64,000 nucleotides of DNA from Serratia liquefaciens (GCF_027594825.1 NZ_CP088930.1:5083019-5147018), one strand, 5' to 3'; numbered from the stretch's first letter, positions 19,912 to 31,666 are shown. Notes: generated from the letters alone by a model not told the origin. Made by a program: numbers and translations.

Positions 19912-21690
19912 TCAGGCCTGAACCAGCGGACCGGGGTTTTTTAAATACTGCGTGCGGATCGCCTCGGCCGAATAATAGGCCAGCGCCCCGACGATGCCGG
20001 TGGGGTTGTAGGCCAGGTTCTGCGGAAAGGCACAGGCGCCGGTGACGAACACGTTAGGGACATCCCAACACTGCAGGTATTTATTCACCACGCTGGTGGT
20101 CGGGTTATCGCCGGTAATGGCGCCGCCGGTGGTGTGAGTCGACTGGTAGGGGCGCACATCGTAATGATCGCCGGTTTTTTTCACCGATACCGCTATCTGT
20201 TTGGGGTTCATGGCATTGGCGATATTCACCATTTTGCTGGTGATGTGCTGTGTCATTTTGATTTCATTGTCTTTCCAGTCAAAGGTCATGCGCAGCAGCG
20301 GCAGGCCGTAGCCGTCCTTGTAGGTCGGGTCCAGATCCAGATAGCAATCCCGATATGGCATCACCGAGCCTTCGGAGCCGATGCTCATCGAGTGCGGGTA
20401 GTTGTCCCTGATGCTCTGTTTCCAGCCACCGCCCCAGGCAGGCGAGCCCGGCGGCAGCATCATTTGCTGGATAGGTCGGCCACCGGTGCGGGTGGCAGAA
20501 ATGTAGGCACCGCCGATAAAGCCCAAATCGGCATGATCGAAGTTCTCACCGTTCAGATCGTCGATCACCGTGCCGGCCGCGCCTGCGCCGATAAACGGAT
20601 TGAAGTGCGTATTCTGGTCGTAAAACAACGAGATACCGCTGTTCATCTGATAGGCGTAGTTCTTGCCGACCACGCCTTCACCGGTCACCGGATCGTAAGG
20701 TTTGCCGATGCCGGACAACAGCAGCAGGCGAACGTTATGCAGTTGGAAGGCGCTGAGGATCACCAGATCGGCCGGTTGTTCCACCTCTTGCCCCTGGGCG
20801 TTGATATAGGTGACGCCGGTGGCTTTCTTGCCGGTGCTGTCCAGATTCACTTTAATCACCTGCGACTGGGTGCGCAGCTCAAAGTTTTTACGCTGGGTCA
20901 GTACCGGCAATATGGTGGTTTGCGGCGAAGCCTTGGAGTACATAAAGCAGCCGAAGCGCTCGCAGTAACCGCAAAAATTACAGGGGCCAAGCTGCACGCC
21001 GTAAGGATTGGTATAGGGCTCGGAGCAGTTGGCGGCGGGGATGGCGAACGGGTGATAGCCCAGCGATTCGGCGGCCTTGCCGAACAGCGAACCTGAATAG
21101 AGCTGTTTCAGCGCCTGCGTCGGGTATTCGCTGGCACGTGGCCCTTCAAACGGATTGCCTCCCTGGATGATATTTCCCTGCAGGTTCCCGGCTCGGCCGG
21201 AAGTGCCGCACACTTTTTCGAACTTGTCGAAGTAAGGCTCCAGCTCCTGATAACTCAGCGGATAATCCTGCAGTGTCATGCCTTCCGGGATCCATTTGGC
21301 CCCGTACTTTTCATTGAGGGTGGTGTGCAGCTTTAAGTCGGATGGCAAGGCTCGCCAGTGCATGCCGTTCCAGTGCACGCCGGCACCGCCGACGCCGTTG
21401 CCCGGCAGAAAAGACCCGAGCTGGCGGTAGGGTACGGCAAACTCTGCCGGGGTGTGGCGCACCGTAACCGTCTCATGCGCCATTTCCTGTGCCAGTTTCA
21501 GGCGAATGCCGTAGGTCAGTTCGTCGGCGATGCGCGGATAGGCAAAGTCCGGGTAGGTTTCACGCTGCTCACCGCGCTCCAGCGCCAGCACGCTCAGGCC
21601 GCTTTCGGTCAATTCCATCCCCATTATGGCGCCGGTCCAACCAAACCCGACGATAACCACGTCTACCGGTGGTTTTTTAATTGTGCTCAT
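19912..21690 (-). CDS. GMC-family flavoprotein large subunit of periplasmic gluconate 2-dehydrogenase-type enzyme
   Basis: The 592-residue catalytic subunit carries an N-terminal FAD-binding motif (VDVVIVGFGWTGAIMGMEL, about 9-27), the NGVGGAGVHWNG region, a cysteine cluster (GPCNFCGYCERFGC) and a C-terminal HTTGG / NPTGIVGALAYYSAEA block. The protein lacks its own signal peptide, so it is probably exported folded together with the Tat-tagged small subunit encoded just upstream. It oxidises a sugar or sugar acid in the periplasm; gluconate to 2-ketogluconate is the commonest reaction of the family. Its ATG directly follows the upstream stop codon. Confidence 0.88.
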   Translation of the reverse strand: MSTIKKPPVDVVIVGFGWTGAIMGMELTESGLSVLALERGEQRETYPDFAYPRIADELTYGIRLKLAQEMAHETVTVRHTPAEFAVPYRQLGSFLPGNGVGGAGVHWNGMHWRALPSDLKLHTTLNEKYGAKWIPEGMTLQDYPLSYQELEPYFDKFEKVCGTSGRAGNLQGNIIQGGNPFEGPRASEYPTQALKQLYSGSLFGKAAESLGYHPFAIPAANCSEPYTNPYGVQLGPCNFCGYCERFGCFMYSKASPQTTILPVLTQRKNFELRTQSQVIKVNLDSTGKKATGVTYINAQGQEVEQPADLVILSAFQLHNVRLLLLSGIGKPYDPVTGEGVVGKNYAYQMNSGISLFYDQNTHFNPFIGAGAAGTVIDDLNGENFDHADLGFIGGAYISATRTGGRPIQQMMLPPGSPAWGGGWKQSIRDNYPHSMSIGSEGSVMPYRDCYLDLDPTYKDGYGLPLLRMTFDWKDNEIKMTQHITSKMVNIANAMNPKQIAVSVKKTGDHYDVRPYQSTHTTGGAITGDNPTTSVVNKYLQCWDVPNVFVTGACAFPQNLAYNPTGIVGALAYYSAEAIRTQYLKNPGPLVQA

Positions 21691-22407
21691 TTAGGCATTC
21701 CTTTTGCTTGAAATACTGACCGGGCCGAGGGGATAAGGCTGATTGGGGCGATTGACCCAATCGGTGTAATCCGCGCGTGCGCCGGGGAAACCAATCAGCT
21801 TCCAGGACGCTAACGTCTGGTTGCCGCCATGCACCGGGTCGGCCAGATAGCCTTCTTTGGTGTTGGTCAGCAACTGGTCGAAAAACGCCTTGCCGGGCAG
21901 AGTTTCCGAATCGATTTGGCCGTGCTCCAGCGCCGTCAGCAGCTGTTCCTGCTCGGCGTGGCCGAGTTCGGCAAACACCTTTTGAAACTGCCGACGGCAG
22001 TGCGCATTAACTTCACGGATACCGATGCGGTAAGTCTCGCGCGGCGTCAGCTTGGACTGATAGCCCAGTTCCGGTGGGGAAGGAACGAAGGGCGGATGCA
22101 TGTACCACAGTCCGCCGTGGCCGTAGGGCGTTTCCATTTGTCGGTCGATAAATATTGGTACGCCCTGATCCACCGCTCCGGGGCCGTTAGCGTCCGTCGG
22201 GATCAGCCGGTCGCAGGCCGCCAACAGAAAATGCCATTCGTCACCGTTGAAATAGACCGGGACATAGTGGCTCGATACGCCGGGGGCAGGCGCCGCCTTG
22301 GCTTCCAGCGCCATAATGCTGCTGCCGGCGGCCGCCAGCGGGATTAAAGCCAGGGTCTTTTTTAGAAAGTTACGCCGGGGCGGCGTAGCGTCGTGCTGTT
22401 GTGACAT
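21691..22407 (-). CDS. Gluconate 2-dehydrogenase subunit 3-like small subunit with Tat signal
   Basis: This 238-residue protein starts at the ATG at 22407, with AGGTGG just upstream; the longer open frame is not used. Its N-terminus carries a twin-arginine signal (PPRRNFLKKTLALIPLAAAG). The mature part belongs to the gluconate dehydrogenase subunit 3 family. It is the first gene of the operon, and its Tat signal would carry the flavoprotein partner across the membrane. The upstream region holds a perfect FNR-type box and the divergent MocR regulator. Confidence 0.88.
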   Translation of the reverse strand: MSQQHDATPPRRNFLKKTLALIPLAAAGSSIMALEAKAAPAPGVSSHYVPVYFNGDEWHFLLAACDRLIPTDANGPGAVDQGVPIFIDRQMETPYGHGGLWYMHPPFVPSPPELGYQSKLTPRETYRIGIREVNAHCRRQFQKVFAELGHAEQEQLLTALEHGQIDSETLPGKAFFDQLLTNTKEGYLADPVHGGNQTLASWKLIGFPGARADYTDWVNRPNQPYPLGPVSISSKRNA

Positions 22408-22623
22408 AATTCCACCTTGAACATGCTTCACAATAAATGCCTGCACAGGCAATAACGGCCTACGCCGTGGCTCTCCAGCAGCGGTAAACAGGCGGGGAAG
22501 GGTAAATGAATCATAAACAGCCATATAAGTAGCAGGCTACTGGTATGGTTGTTTCAGTGTAGGGCTGGCGAACTGAACGAAACAATCGATGATCTGTTTC
22601 AAAACATTTTGTTCACAATTGAG

Positions 22624-22637
22624 TTGATTTAGATCAA
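22624..22637. promoter_or_regulatory. Perfect FNR-type box between dehydrogenase operon and MocR gene
   Basis: TTGAT-TTAG-ATCAA equals the FNR/ANR consensus TTGAT-N4-ATCAA at all 10 positions; the flanks extend the palindrome to AGTTGAT / ATCAACT. It lies 57 bases upstream of the MocR gene and about 217 bases upstream of the dehydrogenase operon. Oxygen control of a respiratory periplasmic dehydrogenase is plausible. Confidence 0.65.
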
Positions 22638-22693
22638 CTTATCAACATACATACCGCGGGTTTGTCTGCGGCAGACCTTCGACCCGGAGCAGC

Positions 22694-24193
22694 ATGAAGC
22701 GCAGCAGTGACAGCCGGCCGGATATGATCCAGGCCACCTTCAATCGGCATTTACGCCAAGACATGACGCGCAAAGCCGCGCTGCATCTGACCATCAAGCA
22801 ACTGGTGACGGCGGGGGAGCTGGACTATCTGGCAAAACTGCCGCCCAGCCGTGTGCTGGCAGCCCGGCTGGCGGTTTCGCGCGATACGGTGGAACTGACA
22901 TATGCCCAACTGGAGGCAGAAGGCTACATTGCCCGTGCGGTGGGGCGCGGCAGTTTTGTCAGCTACCAGCAAAATACCCTGATTGGCCGAGAACTGTTGG
23001 CTGAAAACCCGGCCGGAAGCGCTCAACTGGCTGAGTCGGAACTGAGTGTGCATGGCCGCTCCTTGCTGCTGGCAGCCCATACTCCGCACACCAGTCGAAG
23101 CGACTCGCTGACGCCTTCCGTGCCCGATTTACGGCTGTTTCCCATCGATAGTTGGTTGCAGCTGGAAAGGCAGGCTGTGCGACAGGGGGCCGAGCGCCTG
23201 CTGGGGTACGCCGATCCTCAGGGGCTGGTGGAACTGCGGGAGGAGGTCATTGACTATTTACGGTGCGAAAGGGGCGTGAAGGCCAGCGCGGAGCAGGTGA
23301 TCGTGGTGACCAGCTCACAGCAGGCGCTATCGCTGTGTACGCAGGTGTTGTTTAATCCTGGCGATCGGGTGTTCGTGGAAGAGCCAGGCTACCAGGGCGC
23401 CAAAAAACTGGTTCAGTCGGCAGGTTTACTCGCCCAACCGATAGGGGTAGATCAATCCGGTCTGGATATTGATGCATTGATACGGGAAGAAGCGGGCGGG
23501 CGGGGCGTTTACATCACGCCCTCCCATCATTATCCGTTGGGGCATTCGCTAAGCATCAACCGGAGGTTAAAGCTGTTGGCCTGGGCGCAACGTGAAAAAG
23601 CCTGGATTATTGAGGACGACTACGATTCCGAGTTCAATTACGACGGCCTGACCAGGGCATCGTTGCAGGGGCTGGATCAACACCAACGAACCTTGTATAT
23701 CGGCACCTTCAGCAAGACGCTATTCCCGGGGTTGCGCATCGGTTTTATTATCGTTCCGCCGCAGTTGATTAAGCCCATGGTCGCCGCCAAGCAATTCCAG
23801 GATGGTTATACTTCCGCGCTGCCGCAAATGACGCTATTCAAATTTATCCATGAAGATTTCCATACCGAACATTTAAGAAATATGCGCAAAATCTATCAGG
23901 CCCGGCTGGAGATCTTGCATGCCGCGGTTCATCAGCATCTTGGCGTCTGGACTCAGCCGCGTTTGCCGCAGGGCGGGTTGCAACTGGTTTGTCCGGTGGC
24001 CGACGCGGCAACTGAACGGCGCCTGATTCAGGCCGCCGCCGCCCAGGGGATGAGGGTCTATGGTCTGATCGATTTTTATACCGGGCAACCCACGGAGGGG
24101 GCGCTGGTACTGGGTTTTGCCGCTTATTCCCCAGACGAGATTGTAAGATTCATCAAAAAGTTATCTTCTGTTTTCAGCGCGCTGTCGGCTTAG
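22694..24193 (+). CDS. MocR/GabR-type GntR regulator with aminotransferase domain
   Basis: The 499-residue regulator joins a GntR winged helix (about residues 25-90: LPPSRVLAARLAVSRDTVELTYAQLEAEGY) to a fold-type I aminotransferase-like domain that binds PLP. The PLP lysine is in GTFSKTLFPGLR (about K341), with the IIEDDYDSEFNY Asp region before it. Relatives such as GabR, TauR and PdxR sense PLP adducts of amines or PLP itself. It is divergent from the dehydrogenase operon and upstream of two GNAT genes, so its real target is open. Confidence 0.92.
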   Translation: MKRSSDSRPDMIQATFNRHLRQDMTRKAALHLTIKQLVTAGELDYLAKLPPSRVLAARLAVSRDTVELTYAQLEAEGYIARAVGRGSFVSYQQNTLIGRELLAENPAGSAQLAESELSVHGRSLLLAAHTPHTSRSDSLTPSVPDLRLFPIDSWLQLERQAVRQGAERLLGYADPQGLVELREEVIDYLRCERGVKASAEQVIVVTSSQQALSLCTQVLFNPGDRVFVEEPGYQGAKKLVQSAGLLAQPIGVDQSGLDIDALIREEAGGRGVYITPSHHYPLGHSLSINRRLKLLAWAQREKAWIIEDDYDSEFNYDGLTRASLQGLDQHQRTLYIGTFSKTLFPGLRIGFIIVPPQLIKPMVAAKQFQDGYTSALPQMTLFKFIHEDFHTEHLRNMRKIYQARLEILHAAVHQHLGVWTQPRLPQGGLQLVCPVADAATERRLIQAAAAQGMRVYGLIDFYTGQPTEGALVLGFAAYSPDEIVRFIKKLSSVFSALSA

Positions 24194-24217
24194 TTCCGAC
24201 GGCGGTGGCACATCAAA

Positions 24218-24249
24218 ATTGGTCTGTTCACTGTTATTAATTGGTCTGT
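24218..24249. promoter_or_regulatory. Direct repeats downstream of the MocR gene, ahead of the GNAT pair
   Basis: ATTGGTCTGT occurs at 24218-24227 and 24240-24249, exactly 22 bp apart (two helical turns). Further on, ATACCA occurs at 24365-24370 and 24379-24384, with an inverted copy TGGTAT at 24280-24285. MocR regulators commonly bind direct repeats, and GabR uses ATACCA half-sites, so this stretch may be a MocR target. Confidence 0.4.
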
Positions 24250-24394
24250 ATTCAGTTCGCAATGGCGCGGGTATCCTACTGGTATTACGTTATTTTTCCT
24301 CAGAAAAAGCCCCGATGACGCCTTGATCGCCACCGCCTTTAAGGTGGCTTGAAAGGCCGCGGGAATACCATCTTATTAATACCAGTGAGGCACT

Positions 24395-24847
24395 ATGCTC
24401 CCAATAAGTCATGAAGTAGCAGTACGTAAAATACAAAACGCCGATAAGCCGCAGTGGTTGGAACTGTGGCAGGGGTATCTCCATTTTTACCGTGCGGATG
24501 TCTCGGCGCAGATTACCGATCATACCTTTGAGCGTTTGTGCGAGGATCAACAGGTTTACGGCCTGGTGGCGGAAGACAGAAACGGCAACCTGCTGGGGTT
24601 CATGCATCTCATTTTCCATCCTTCAACCTGGAGCTCGGCCGGCTATTGTTATATTGAAGATCTTTACGTTTCGCCGGCGGGGCGCGGCAAGAAAGTGTCC
24701 GAAAAACTCTTCGAACAGGCCTATCAGTTGGCGGATGAAAAGGGCAGCGACAGAGTTTATTGGATGACGCAGGAATATAATGCCCCGGCGCGGTCGCTGT
24801 ACGACAAAATCGGTCAGAGAAGCTCATTCATCGTTTATAACCGTTAA
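24395..24847 (+). CDS. GNAT family N-acetyltransferase
   Basis: This 150-residue single-domain acetyltransferase carries the acetyl-CoA binding motif in IEDLYVSPAGRGKKVSEKLFEQAY (R/Q-x-x-G-x-G/K type, about residues 88-111) and the late YDKIGQRSSFIVY strand. The acceptor substrate is unknown. It lies 22 bases upstream of a second, unrelated GNAT on the same strand, so the two are probably co-expressed. Confidence 0.85.
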   Translation: MLPISHEVAVRKIQNADKPQWLELWQGYLHFYRADVSAQITDHTFERLCEDQQVYGLVAEDRNGNLLGFMHLIFHPSTWSSAGYCYIEDLYVSPAGRGKKVSEKLFEQAYQLADEKGSDRVYWMTQEYNAPARSLYDKIGQRSSFIVYNR

Positions 24848-24869
24848 CGGCAGGCTGTAGGGGGTAAGG

Positions 24870-25574
24870 GTGATCAATCAATTCGGGCAGCCGACAGGCG
24901 AGCCATTATCCGATTGGCAGGCGGCGAAGCGCCCTGCGGGCGAGACGCTTAACGGACGCTTTTGCTGTCTGAAGCAACTCGAGCCGCAGCGGGATTATGC
25001 GGCTTTGTTCAGCGCTTTCCAGCAGGCGGCGGACGGCCGTGACTGGACTTATTTATCGATAGAACGGCCGGACAGCCCTGCGGCGATGTTGCAGCACCTG
25101 AACACCTTACTGGCGAACGCGACGCTGGTGAATCTGACGGTGTTTGACAGCGTCAGCCAGGCACCGGTCGGGACGGTAGCCTATATGCGTATCGACGAAG
25201 CTAATGGCGTGGCTGAGATTGGCCACGTCAGTTGGTCACCGGCGATGAAACAGCGCTCCAGCGCCACCGAGGCGATTTATCTGATGTTGCGGCACCTGTT
25301 CGAGGATTTGGGCTATCGCCGTTGCGAATGGAAGTGCGACAGTCACAACGCACCTTCCAAACAGGCGGCGGCGAGATTTGGCTTCCTGCATGAAGGGACT
25401 TTCCGCTTTGCGGTGATCACCAAAGGCCGCAGCCGGGATACCGACTGGTTTGCCATTACCGCTGACCGTTGGCCGGCAATCAAGGCGGGGTTCGAGCAGT
25501 GGTTGAGTCCCGATAATTTCAATGCGCAAGGGCAGCAGATAAAACGCCTGCAGGATTTCATGCCACAAAAATAA
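24870..25574 (+). CDS. GNAT family acetyltransferase, RimJ/RimL-like
   Basis: The 234-residue protein starts with GTG at 24870, preceded by AGGGGGTAAG. Motifs such as EIGHVSWSPAMKQRSSATEAIYLMLRHLFEDLGYRRCEWKCDSHNAPSKQAAARFGFLHEG cover the core GNAT fold of the RimL group (about residues 110-175). It may modify a protein N-terminus or a small molecule; nothing in the sequence decides. A strong bidirectional terminator follows directly, shared with purB. Confidence 0.85.
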   Translation: MINQFGQPTGEPLSDWQAAKRPAGETLNGRFCCLKQLEPQRDYAALFSAFQQAADGRDWTYLSIERPDSPAAMLQHLNTLLANATLVNLTVFDSVSQAPVGTVAYMRIDEANGVAEIGHVSWSPAMKQRSSATEAIYLMLRHLFEDLGYRRCEWKCDSHNAPSKQAAARFGFLHEGTFRFAVITKGRSRDTDWFAITADRWPAIKAGFEQWLSPDNFNAQGQQIKRLQDFMPQK

Positions 25575-25601
25575 AAGAGGCGGCCAAAAGGCCGCCTCTT
25601 T
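25574..25601. terminator. Bidirectional terminator between the GNAT pair and purB
   Basis: AAAGAGGCGGCC and GGCCGCCTCTTT form a perfect 12-bp stem with an AAAA loop; the stem ends supply short U-runs on both strands. It serves the converging genes ending at 25574 and 25620. Confidence 0.88.
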
Positions 25602-25619
25602 ACTATCGGAACAAAACGC

Positions 25620-27639
<2,020 letters not shown>

Positions 27640-27641
27640 GA

Positions 27642-28745
27642 TTACTCCTGTAAACGCTGTTCGATAATGCCGCCACCGAGGCAGATTTCATCCAGATAGA
27701 ACACGGCAGACTGGCCTGGCGTCACGGCGGCGACCGGCTCGTCGAAACGCACTTCAATGCGTTGTTCGTCAAGCGGGGTAACGGTGCACGGAATGTCCTG
27801 TTGGCGATAACGGGTCTTCACCGTACAGCGGAAGGGGCCGCTCAGCGGCAGGCGATCGACCCAATGCAGCTGCTGTGCGATCAGCCCGACTGACATCAGG
27901 CGCGGATGCTCATGCCCCTGGGCGACCACCAGCACGTTGTTGGCCACGTCTTTGTCCACCACGTACCACGGATCTTCACTGCTGTCCTTCATACCACCGA
28001 TGCCCAGCCCTTTACGCTGGCCCAGGGTGTGGTACATCAGGCCCTGATGCTCACCGACGGTCTGACCGTCAACGCTGACAATCGGGCCCGGTTGCGCGGG
28101 CAGATAGCGGCCAAGGAAGTCGCGGAACTTGCGCTCGCCGATAAAGCAGATGCCGGTAGAGTCTTTTTTCTTGGCGGTGACCAGATCGAGCTGTTCGGCG
28201 ATGCGGCGCACCTCCGGTTTTTCCAGCTCGCCGACCGGGAACAGGCTTTGCGCAACCTGTTCGTGGCTCAGGGTGTAGAGGAAATAGCTCTGGTCTTTGT
28301 TGCCGTCGACACCGCGCAGCAGGCGGCTTTTGCCGTCAACATCCTGGCGGCGCACGTAGTGGCCGGTGGCGATAAAATCGGCCCCCAGATCTTCGGCGGC
28401 AAATTCCAGGAAGGCTTTGAATTTGATTTCTTTATTGCACAGGATGTCCGGGTTCGGCGTACGGCCGGCCTTGTACTCTTCCAGGAACAGTTCAAAGACG
28501 TTGTCCCAGTACTCTGCCGCGAAGTTCACCGTATGCAGTTCGATGCCGAGTTTGTCGCATACCGCCTGCGCATCGGCCAAATCGGTCGCTGCGGAGCAGT
28601 ACTCTTCATCATCGTCTTCTTCCCAGTTCTTCATAAACAGCCCAGCGACCTGATAGCCCTGTTGCTGTAACAGATAGGCAGTAACGGAAGAGTCGACGCC
28701 GCCGGACATACCGACGATTACTTTTTTCTGGCTGTTGTCTGACAT
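27642..28745 (-). CDS. mnmA: tRNA-specific 2-thiouridylase MnmA
   Basis: MnmA thiolates U34 of Lys, Glu and Gln tRNAs, taking sulfur from the IscS-Tus relay. The 367-residue protein begins [20 protein letters not shown], where SGGVDS is the PP-loop that activates uridine with ATP. Catalytic cysteines lie in ILCNKEIKF and [12 protein letters not shown]. The ATG at 28745 is preferred; the longer open frame adds 27 basic residues with no homology. It precedes hflD by two bases. Confidence 0.97.
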   Translation of the reverse strand: MSDNSQKKVIVGMSGGVDSSVTAYLLQQQGYQVAGLFMKNWEEDDDEEYCSAATDLADAQAVCDKLGIELHTVNFAAEYWDNVFELFLEEYKAGRTPNPDILCNKEIKFKAFLEFAAEDLGADFIATGHYVRRQDVDGKSRLLRGVDGNKDQSYFLYTLSHEQVAQSLFPVGELEKPEVRRIAEQLDLVTAKKKDSTGICFIGERKFRDFLGRYLPAQPGPIVSVDGQTVGEHQGLMYHTLGQRKGLGIGGMKDSSEDPWYVVDKDVANNVLVVAQGHEHPRLMSVGLIAQQLHWVDRLPLSGPFRCTVKTRYRQQDIPCTVTPLDEQRIEVRFDEPVAAVTPGQSAVFYLDEICLGGGIIEQRLQE

Positions 28746-28840
28746 GGGGATCTCACGAACTTGAACACGAACCGTGCTGATAAAAAACAAGCGCAGGATT
28801 TTACCACGTTGCCTGCGCCGGCGCACGGCACTTATTCAAT

Positions 28841-29287
28841 TCAGAACGGCCAGTTATAGCTGCTGACCAGCGACAGCGGGTAACGCTCCGGCTGTTGGTA
28901 ACAACGAAGGCTTTCCGCGACCAGTGCGGATCGCAGGTTGGGGGCCTGCAAAATCTCGTCGGCGCTCAGCCACAGGCAGCGGTCGATATCGCTGTCGTGT
29001 GGTTCGGTCGGCAACTGCTGCTCAAGTTCGATGACAAAGCAGAAGCGCAGAAACGGCGTCTTGTCAGGCGCGATCCACTGGTGCAGCTTGAGGAACGACT
29101 GTGGCGTGGCGCGGATGCCGGTTTCTTCCCATAGCTCGCGCTCGGCGGCTTGCACCAGCGTTTCGTCGGCTTCGAGGTGGCCGGCCGGCTGATTCCAGAG
29201 CGCCTTGTGATTAATCGTCTCTTCGACGATCAAAAATTTGCCGGCGGCGTGAACCACGCAGGCAACGGTGACGTGCGGCTTAAACAT
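28841..29287 (-). CDS. nudJ: Nudix phosphatase NudJ
   Basis: NudJ hydrolyses nucleoside di- and triphosphates and the thiamine precursor HMP-PP. The 148-residue protein contains a complete Nudix box, running from [10 protein letters not shown] to ELWEETGI (about residues 36-58), with the REUXEE core intact as RELWEE. It lies upstream of mnmA on the same strand, the E. coli order, about 95 bases apart. Confidence 0.95.
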   Translation of the reverse strand: MFKPHVTVACVVHAAGKFLIVEETINHKALWNQPAGHLEADETLVQAAERELWEETGIRATPQSFLKLHQWIAPDKTPFLRFCFVIELEQQLPTEPHDSDIDRCLWLSADEILQAPNLRSALVAESLRCYQQPERYPLSLVSSYNWPF

Positions 29288-29296
29288 AAAGGCCCC

Positions 29297-29632
29297 TTAC
29301 AGCGGCTTGTTGATGTGCTGATAGATATCATCGAGCTCGGCGATGCGGGTTTGATAGCTGGCTACAAGGCAGTTGGCGTCGCTGCCGCACAGTTTTCGCT
29401 GCTCCAGCCAACGTTGCTGCTGGTCTTGCATTTCACCACGTACTCCCATGGCGAACAGACCCTGTAAAAACTGGTATTTGGTTGCCATCTCGACGTCTTT
29501 GTCGCTCAGCGTGCGGCTGGCACAGATGGCCTTTTCGTCGGCGCTGACGGCTTTGGCACAGTCAAAACTGGCGGCCTGAACGGCCGGAACCGAAAGCAGG
29601 GCGGTGAACAGTAGCGCAGTTAATGTTTTCAT
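29297..29632 (-). CDS. LprI-like (DUF1311) periplasmic protein
   Basis: This 111-residue protein has a Sec signal peptide (MKTLTALLFTALLSVPAVQA) and a mature domain with four cysteines (FDCAKA, AICASR, KLCG, NCLV), which fit the DUF1311/LprI family. Some members inhibit lysozymes, so protection of peptidoglycan is possible but not shown. It is inserted between nudJ and rluE, which are adjacent in E. coli, and is nine bases upstream of nudJ. Confidence 0.75.
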   Translation of the reverse strand: MKTLTALLFTALLSVPAVQAASFDCAKAVSADEKAICASRTLSDKDVEMATKYQFLQGLFAMGVRGEMQDQQQRWLEQRKLCGSDANCLVASYQTRIAELDDIYQHINKPL

Positions 29633-29653
29633 CGTTGCTGTTCCTCGGGCTGG

Positions 29654-30280
29654 TTACAGTGAGTCCAGGGTTTTCCATTCACCGGGCTGCAATTCGCCCA
29701 ATGAAAGATTACCCATACTGTAGCGAATCAGCCGCAGGGTAGGAAAGCCGATGTGTGCCGTCATGCGACGCACCTGGCGATTTCGGCCTTCATACAGGGT
29801 GACTTTCAGCCAGGCGGTGGGGATCGACTTGCGTTCGCGAATGGGCGGATTGCGTGGCCACAGCCATTGCGGTTCTGCGACCAGCTCTATCCCTGCCGGC
29901 AATGTCGGGCCGTCTTTGAGAGTGACTCCGCTGCGTAAGGGCGCCAGGTCGCTTTCCTGCGGAGCGCCTTCAACCTGCACGTAATAGACTTTGCCGGTGC
30001 GTTTGCCCGGCTGGGTGAGCTGTGCCTGCAGCTTGCCGTCATTGGTTAACACCAATAAACCTTCACTGTCGCGATCCAGACGCCCGGCGGCGTAAACATC
30101 GGGAAACGGAATGAATTCTTTCAGCGTGGTGCGGCCGGCTTCATCGGTAAATTGCGGCAGCACATCGAACGGCTTATTGAATAACACCACGCGACGCGGC
30201 CCCTGTGCGACAGCGGGTTTGGCGGGGGTAGGGTTGCTGAATCGTTTAACTTTGTGATTTTTAACAGAGAATTTTTTCAT
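29654..30280 (-). CDS. rluE: 23S rRNA pseudouridine 2457 synthase RluE
   Basis: RluE isomerises U2457 of 23S rRNA. The 208-residue product carries the catalytic Asp in [18 protein letters not shown] and the [19 protein letters not shown] motif ([22 protein letters not shown]), and belongs to the RsuA/RluE group without an S4 domain. The ATG at 30280 is chosen; an ATG 30 bases upstream overlaps a TATAAT (30310-30316 region), which is more likely this gene's -10 element. It is divergent from icd, as in E. coli. Confidence 0.94.
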   Translation of the reverse strand: MKKFSVKNHKVKRFSNPTPAKPAVAQGPRRVVLFNKPFDVLPQFTDEAGRTTLKEFIPFPDVYAAGRLDRDSEGLLVLTNDGKLQAQLTQPGKRTGKVYYVQVEGAPQESDLAPLRSGVTLKDGPTLPAGIELVAEPQWLWPRNPPIRERKSIPTAWLKVTLYEGRNRQVRRMTAHIGFPTLRLIRYSMGNLSLGELQPGEWKTLDSL

Positions 30281-30412
30281 AACGGTTGAGATTACGGATG
30301 ATAGGCGCATTATAACCGAATCCGTTTCGGATTGGCGCGGACTGAAAATTCCAGTAGTATCTACACGCATCTTACAAAGCATTAACAAAAATTGCGCTTG
30401 AAGGAGAGGTTG

Positions 30413-31666
30413 ATGGAAAGCAAAGTAGTTGTTCCGGCAGAAGGTAAAAAGATTACGGTCGATGCCCAGGGTAAACTGGTTGTTCCGAATAACCCGATCA
30501 TTCCGTTTATCGAAGGCGACGGCATTGGCGTTGACGTTACCCCTGCTATGATTCACGTGGTTGATGCAGCAGTGAAAAAGGCCTACCACGGCGAACGTAA
30601 AATCTCCTGGATGGAAATCTATACCGGCGAAAAATCCACTCACGTTTACGGGAAAGACGTGTGGCTGCCGGAAGAAACCCTGGATCTGATCCGTGACTAC
30701 CGCGTTGCCATCAAAGGCCCGCTGACTACCCCAGTCGGTGGCGGTATTCGCTCCCTGAACGTGGCCCTGCGCCAGCAATTGGACCTGTACGTGTGTCTGC
30801 GTCCGGTGCGTTACTACCAGGGCACGCCAAGCCCGGTTAAACAGCCAGAACTGACCGACATGGTGATCTTCCGCGAAAACGCCGAAGACATCTACGCAGG
30901 TATCGAGTGGAAAGCCGGTTCTGCCGAAGCAGACAAAGTAATCAAGTTCCTGCGCGACGAAATGGGCGTGAAAAAAATCCGCTTCCCAGAGCAATGTGGT
31001 ATCGGTGTGAAGCCATGCTCTGAAGAAGGGACTAAGCGTCTGGTACGTGCGGCGATCGAATACGCGATCACTAACGACCGCGACTCTGTGACCCTGGTTC
31101 ACAAAGGCAACATCATGAAGTTCACCGAAGGTGCCTTCAAGGATTGGGGCTACGAATTGGCGCGTGAAGAGTTCGGTGGCGAACTGATCGACGGCGGCCC
31201 ATGGCTGAAAATCAAGAACCCGAACACCGGTAAAGAGATCGTGGTAAAAGACGTGATCGCCGATGCCTTCCTGCAGCAAATCCTGCTGCGTCCGGCTGAA
31301 TACGACGTGATCGCCTGTATGAACCTGAACGGTGACTACATCTCCGACGCCCTGGCCGCGCAGGTTGGCGGTATCGGTATCGCACCTGGCGCCAACATCG
31401 GTTCCGATTGCGCGCTGTTCGAAGCCACCCACGGTACCGCACCTAAGTATGCCGGCCAGGACAAAGTGAACCCAGGTTCCATCATCCTGTCTGCAGAAAT
31501 GATGCTGCGCCACATGGGCTGGTTCGAAGCGGCTGACCTGATTGTTAAGGGCATGGAAGGCGCAATCGCTGCCAAGACCGTGACCTATGACTTCGAACGC
31601 CTGATGGAAGGCGCTAAGCTGCTGAAATGTTCAGAGTTTGGCGACGCTATCGTTAAACACATGTAA
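30413..31666 (+). CDS. icd: NADP-dependent isocitrate dehydrogenase
   Basis: Icd oxidises isocitrate to 2-oxoglutarate in the TCA cycle. The 417-residue protein starts [16 protein letters not shown] at the ATG at 30413 (AAGGAGAGG upstream). The regulatory serine phosphorylated by AceK lies in [11 protein letters not shown]; substrate and metal residues are in [17 protein letters not shown] and [17 protein letters not shown]. The 3' end of icd is a known attachment site for phage 21 and e14 in E. coli, and here an integrase-bearing element lies just downstream. The coding sequence is intact. Confidence 0.98.
   Translation: MESKVVVPAEGKKITVDAQGKLVVPNNPIIPFIEGDGIGVDVTPAMIHVVDAAVKKAYHGERKISWMEIYTGEKSTHVYGKDVWLPEETLDLIRDYRVAIKGPLTTPVGGGIRSLNVALRQQLDLYVCLRPVRYYQGTPSPVKQPELTDMVIFRENAEDIYAGIEWKAGSAEADKVIKFLRDEMGVKKIRFPEQCGIGVKPCSEEGTKRLVRAAIEYAITNDRDSVTLVHKGNIMKFTEGAFKDWGYELAREEFGGELIDGGPWLKIKNPNTGKEIVVKDVIADAFLQQILLRPAEYDVIACMNLNGDYISDALAAQVGGIGIAPGANIGSDCALFEATHGTAPKYAGQDKVNPGSIILSAEMMLRHMGWFEAADLIVKGMEGAIAAKTVTYDFERLMEGAKLLKCSEFGDAIVKHM

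Noticed and set aside
30300..30345. Cra-like palindrome CCGAA-TCCGT-TTCGG between rluE and icd
   Set aside because: The half-site spacing is one base longer than the Cra consensus, so I do not call it an operator.
30281..31513. A 619-codon minus-strand open frame that extends rluE far across icd
   Set aside because: It is antisense to highly conserved icd, caused by its codon bias; homology and the -10 element place the rluE start at 30280.
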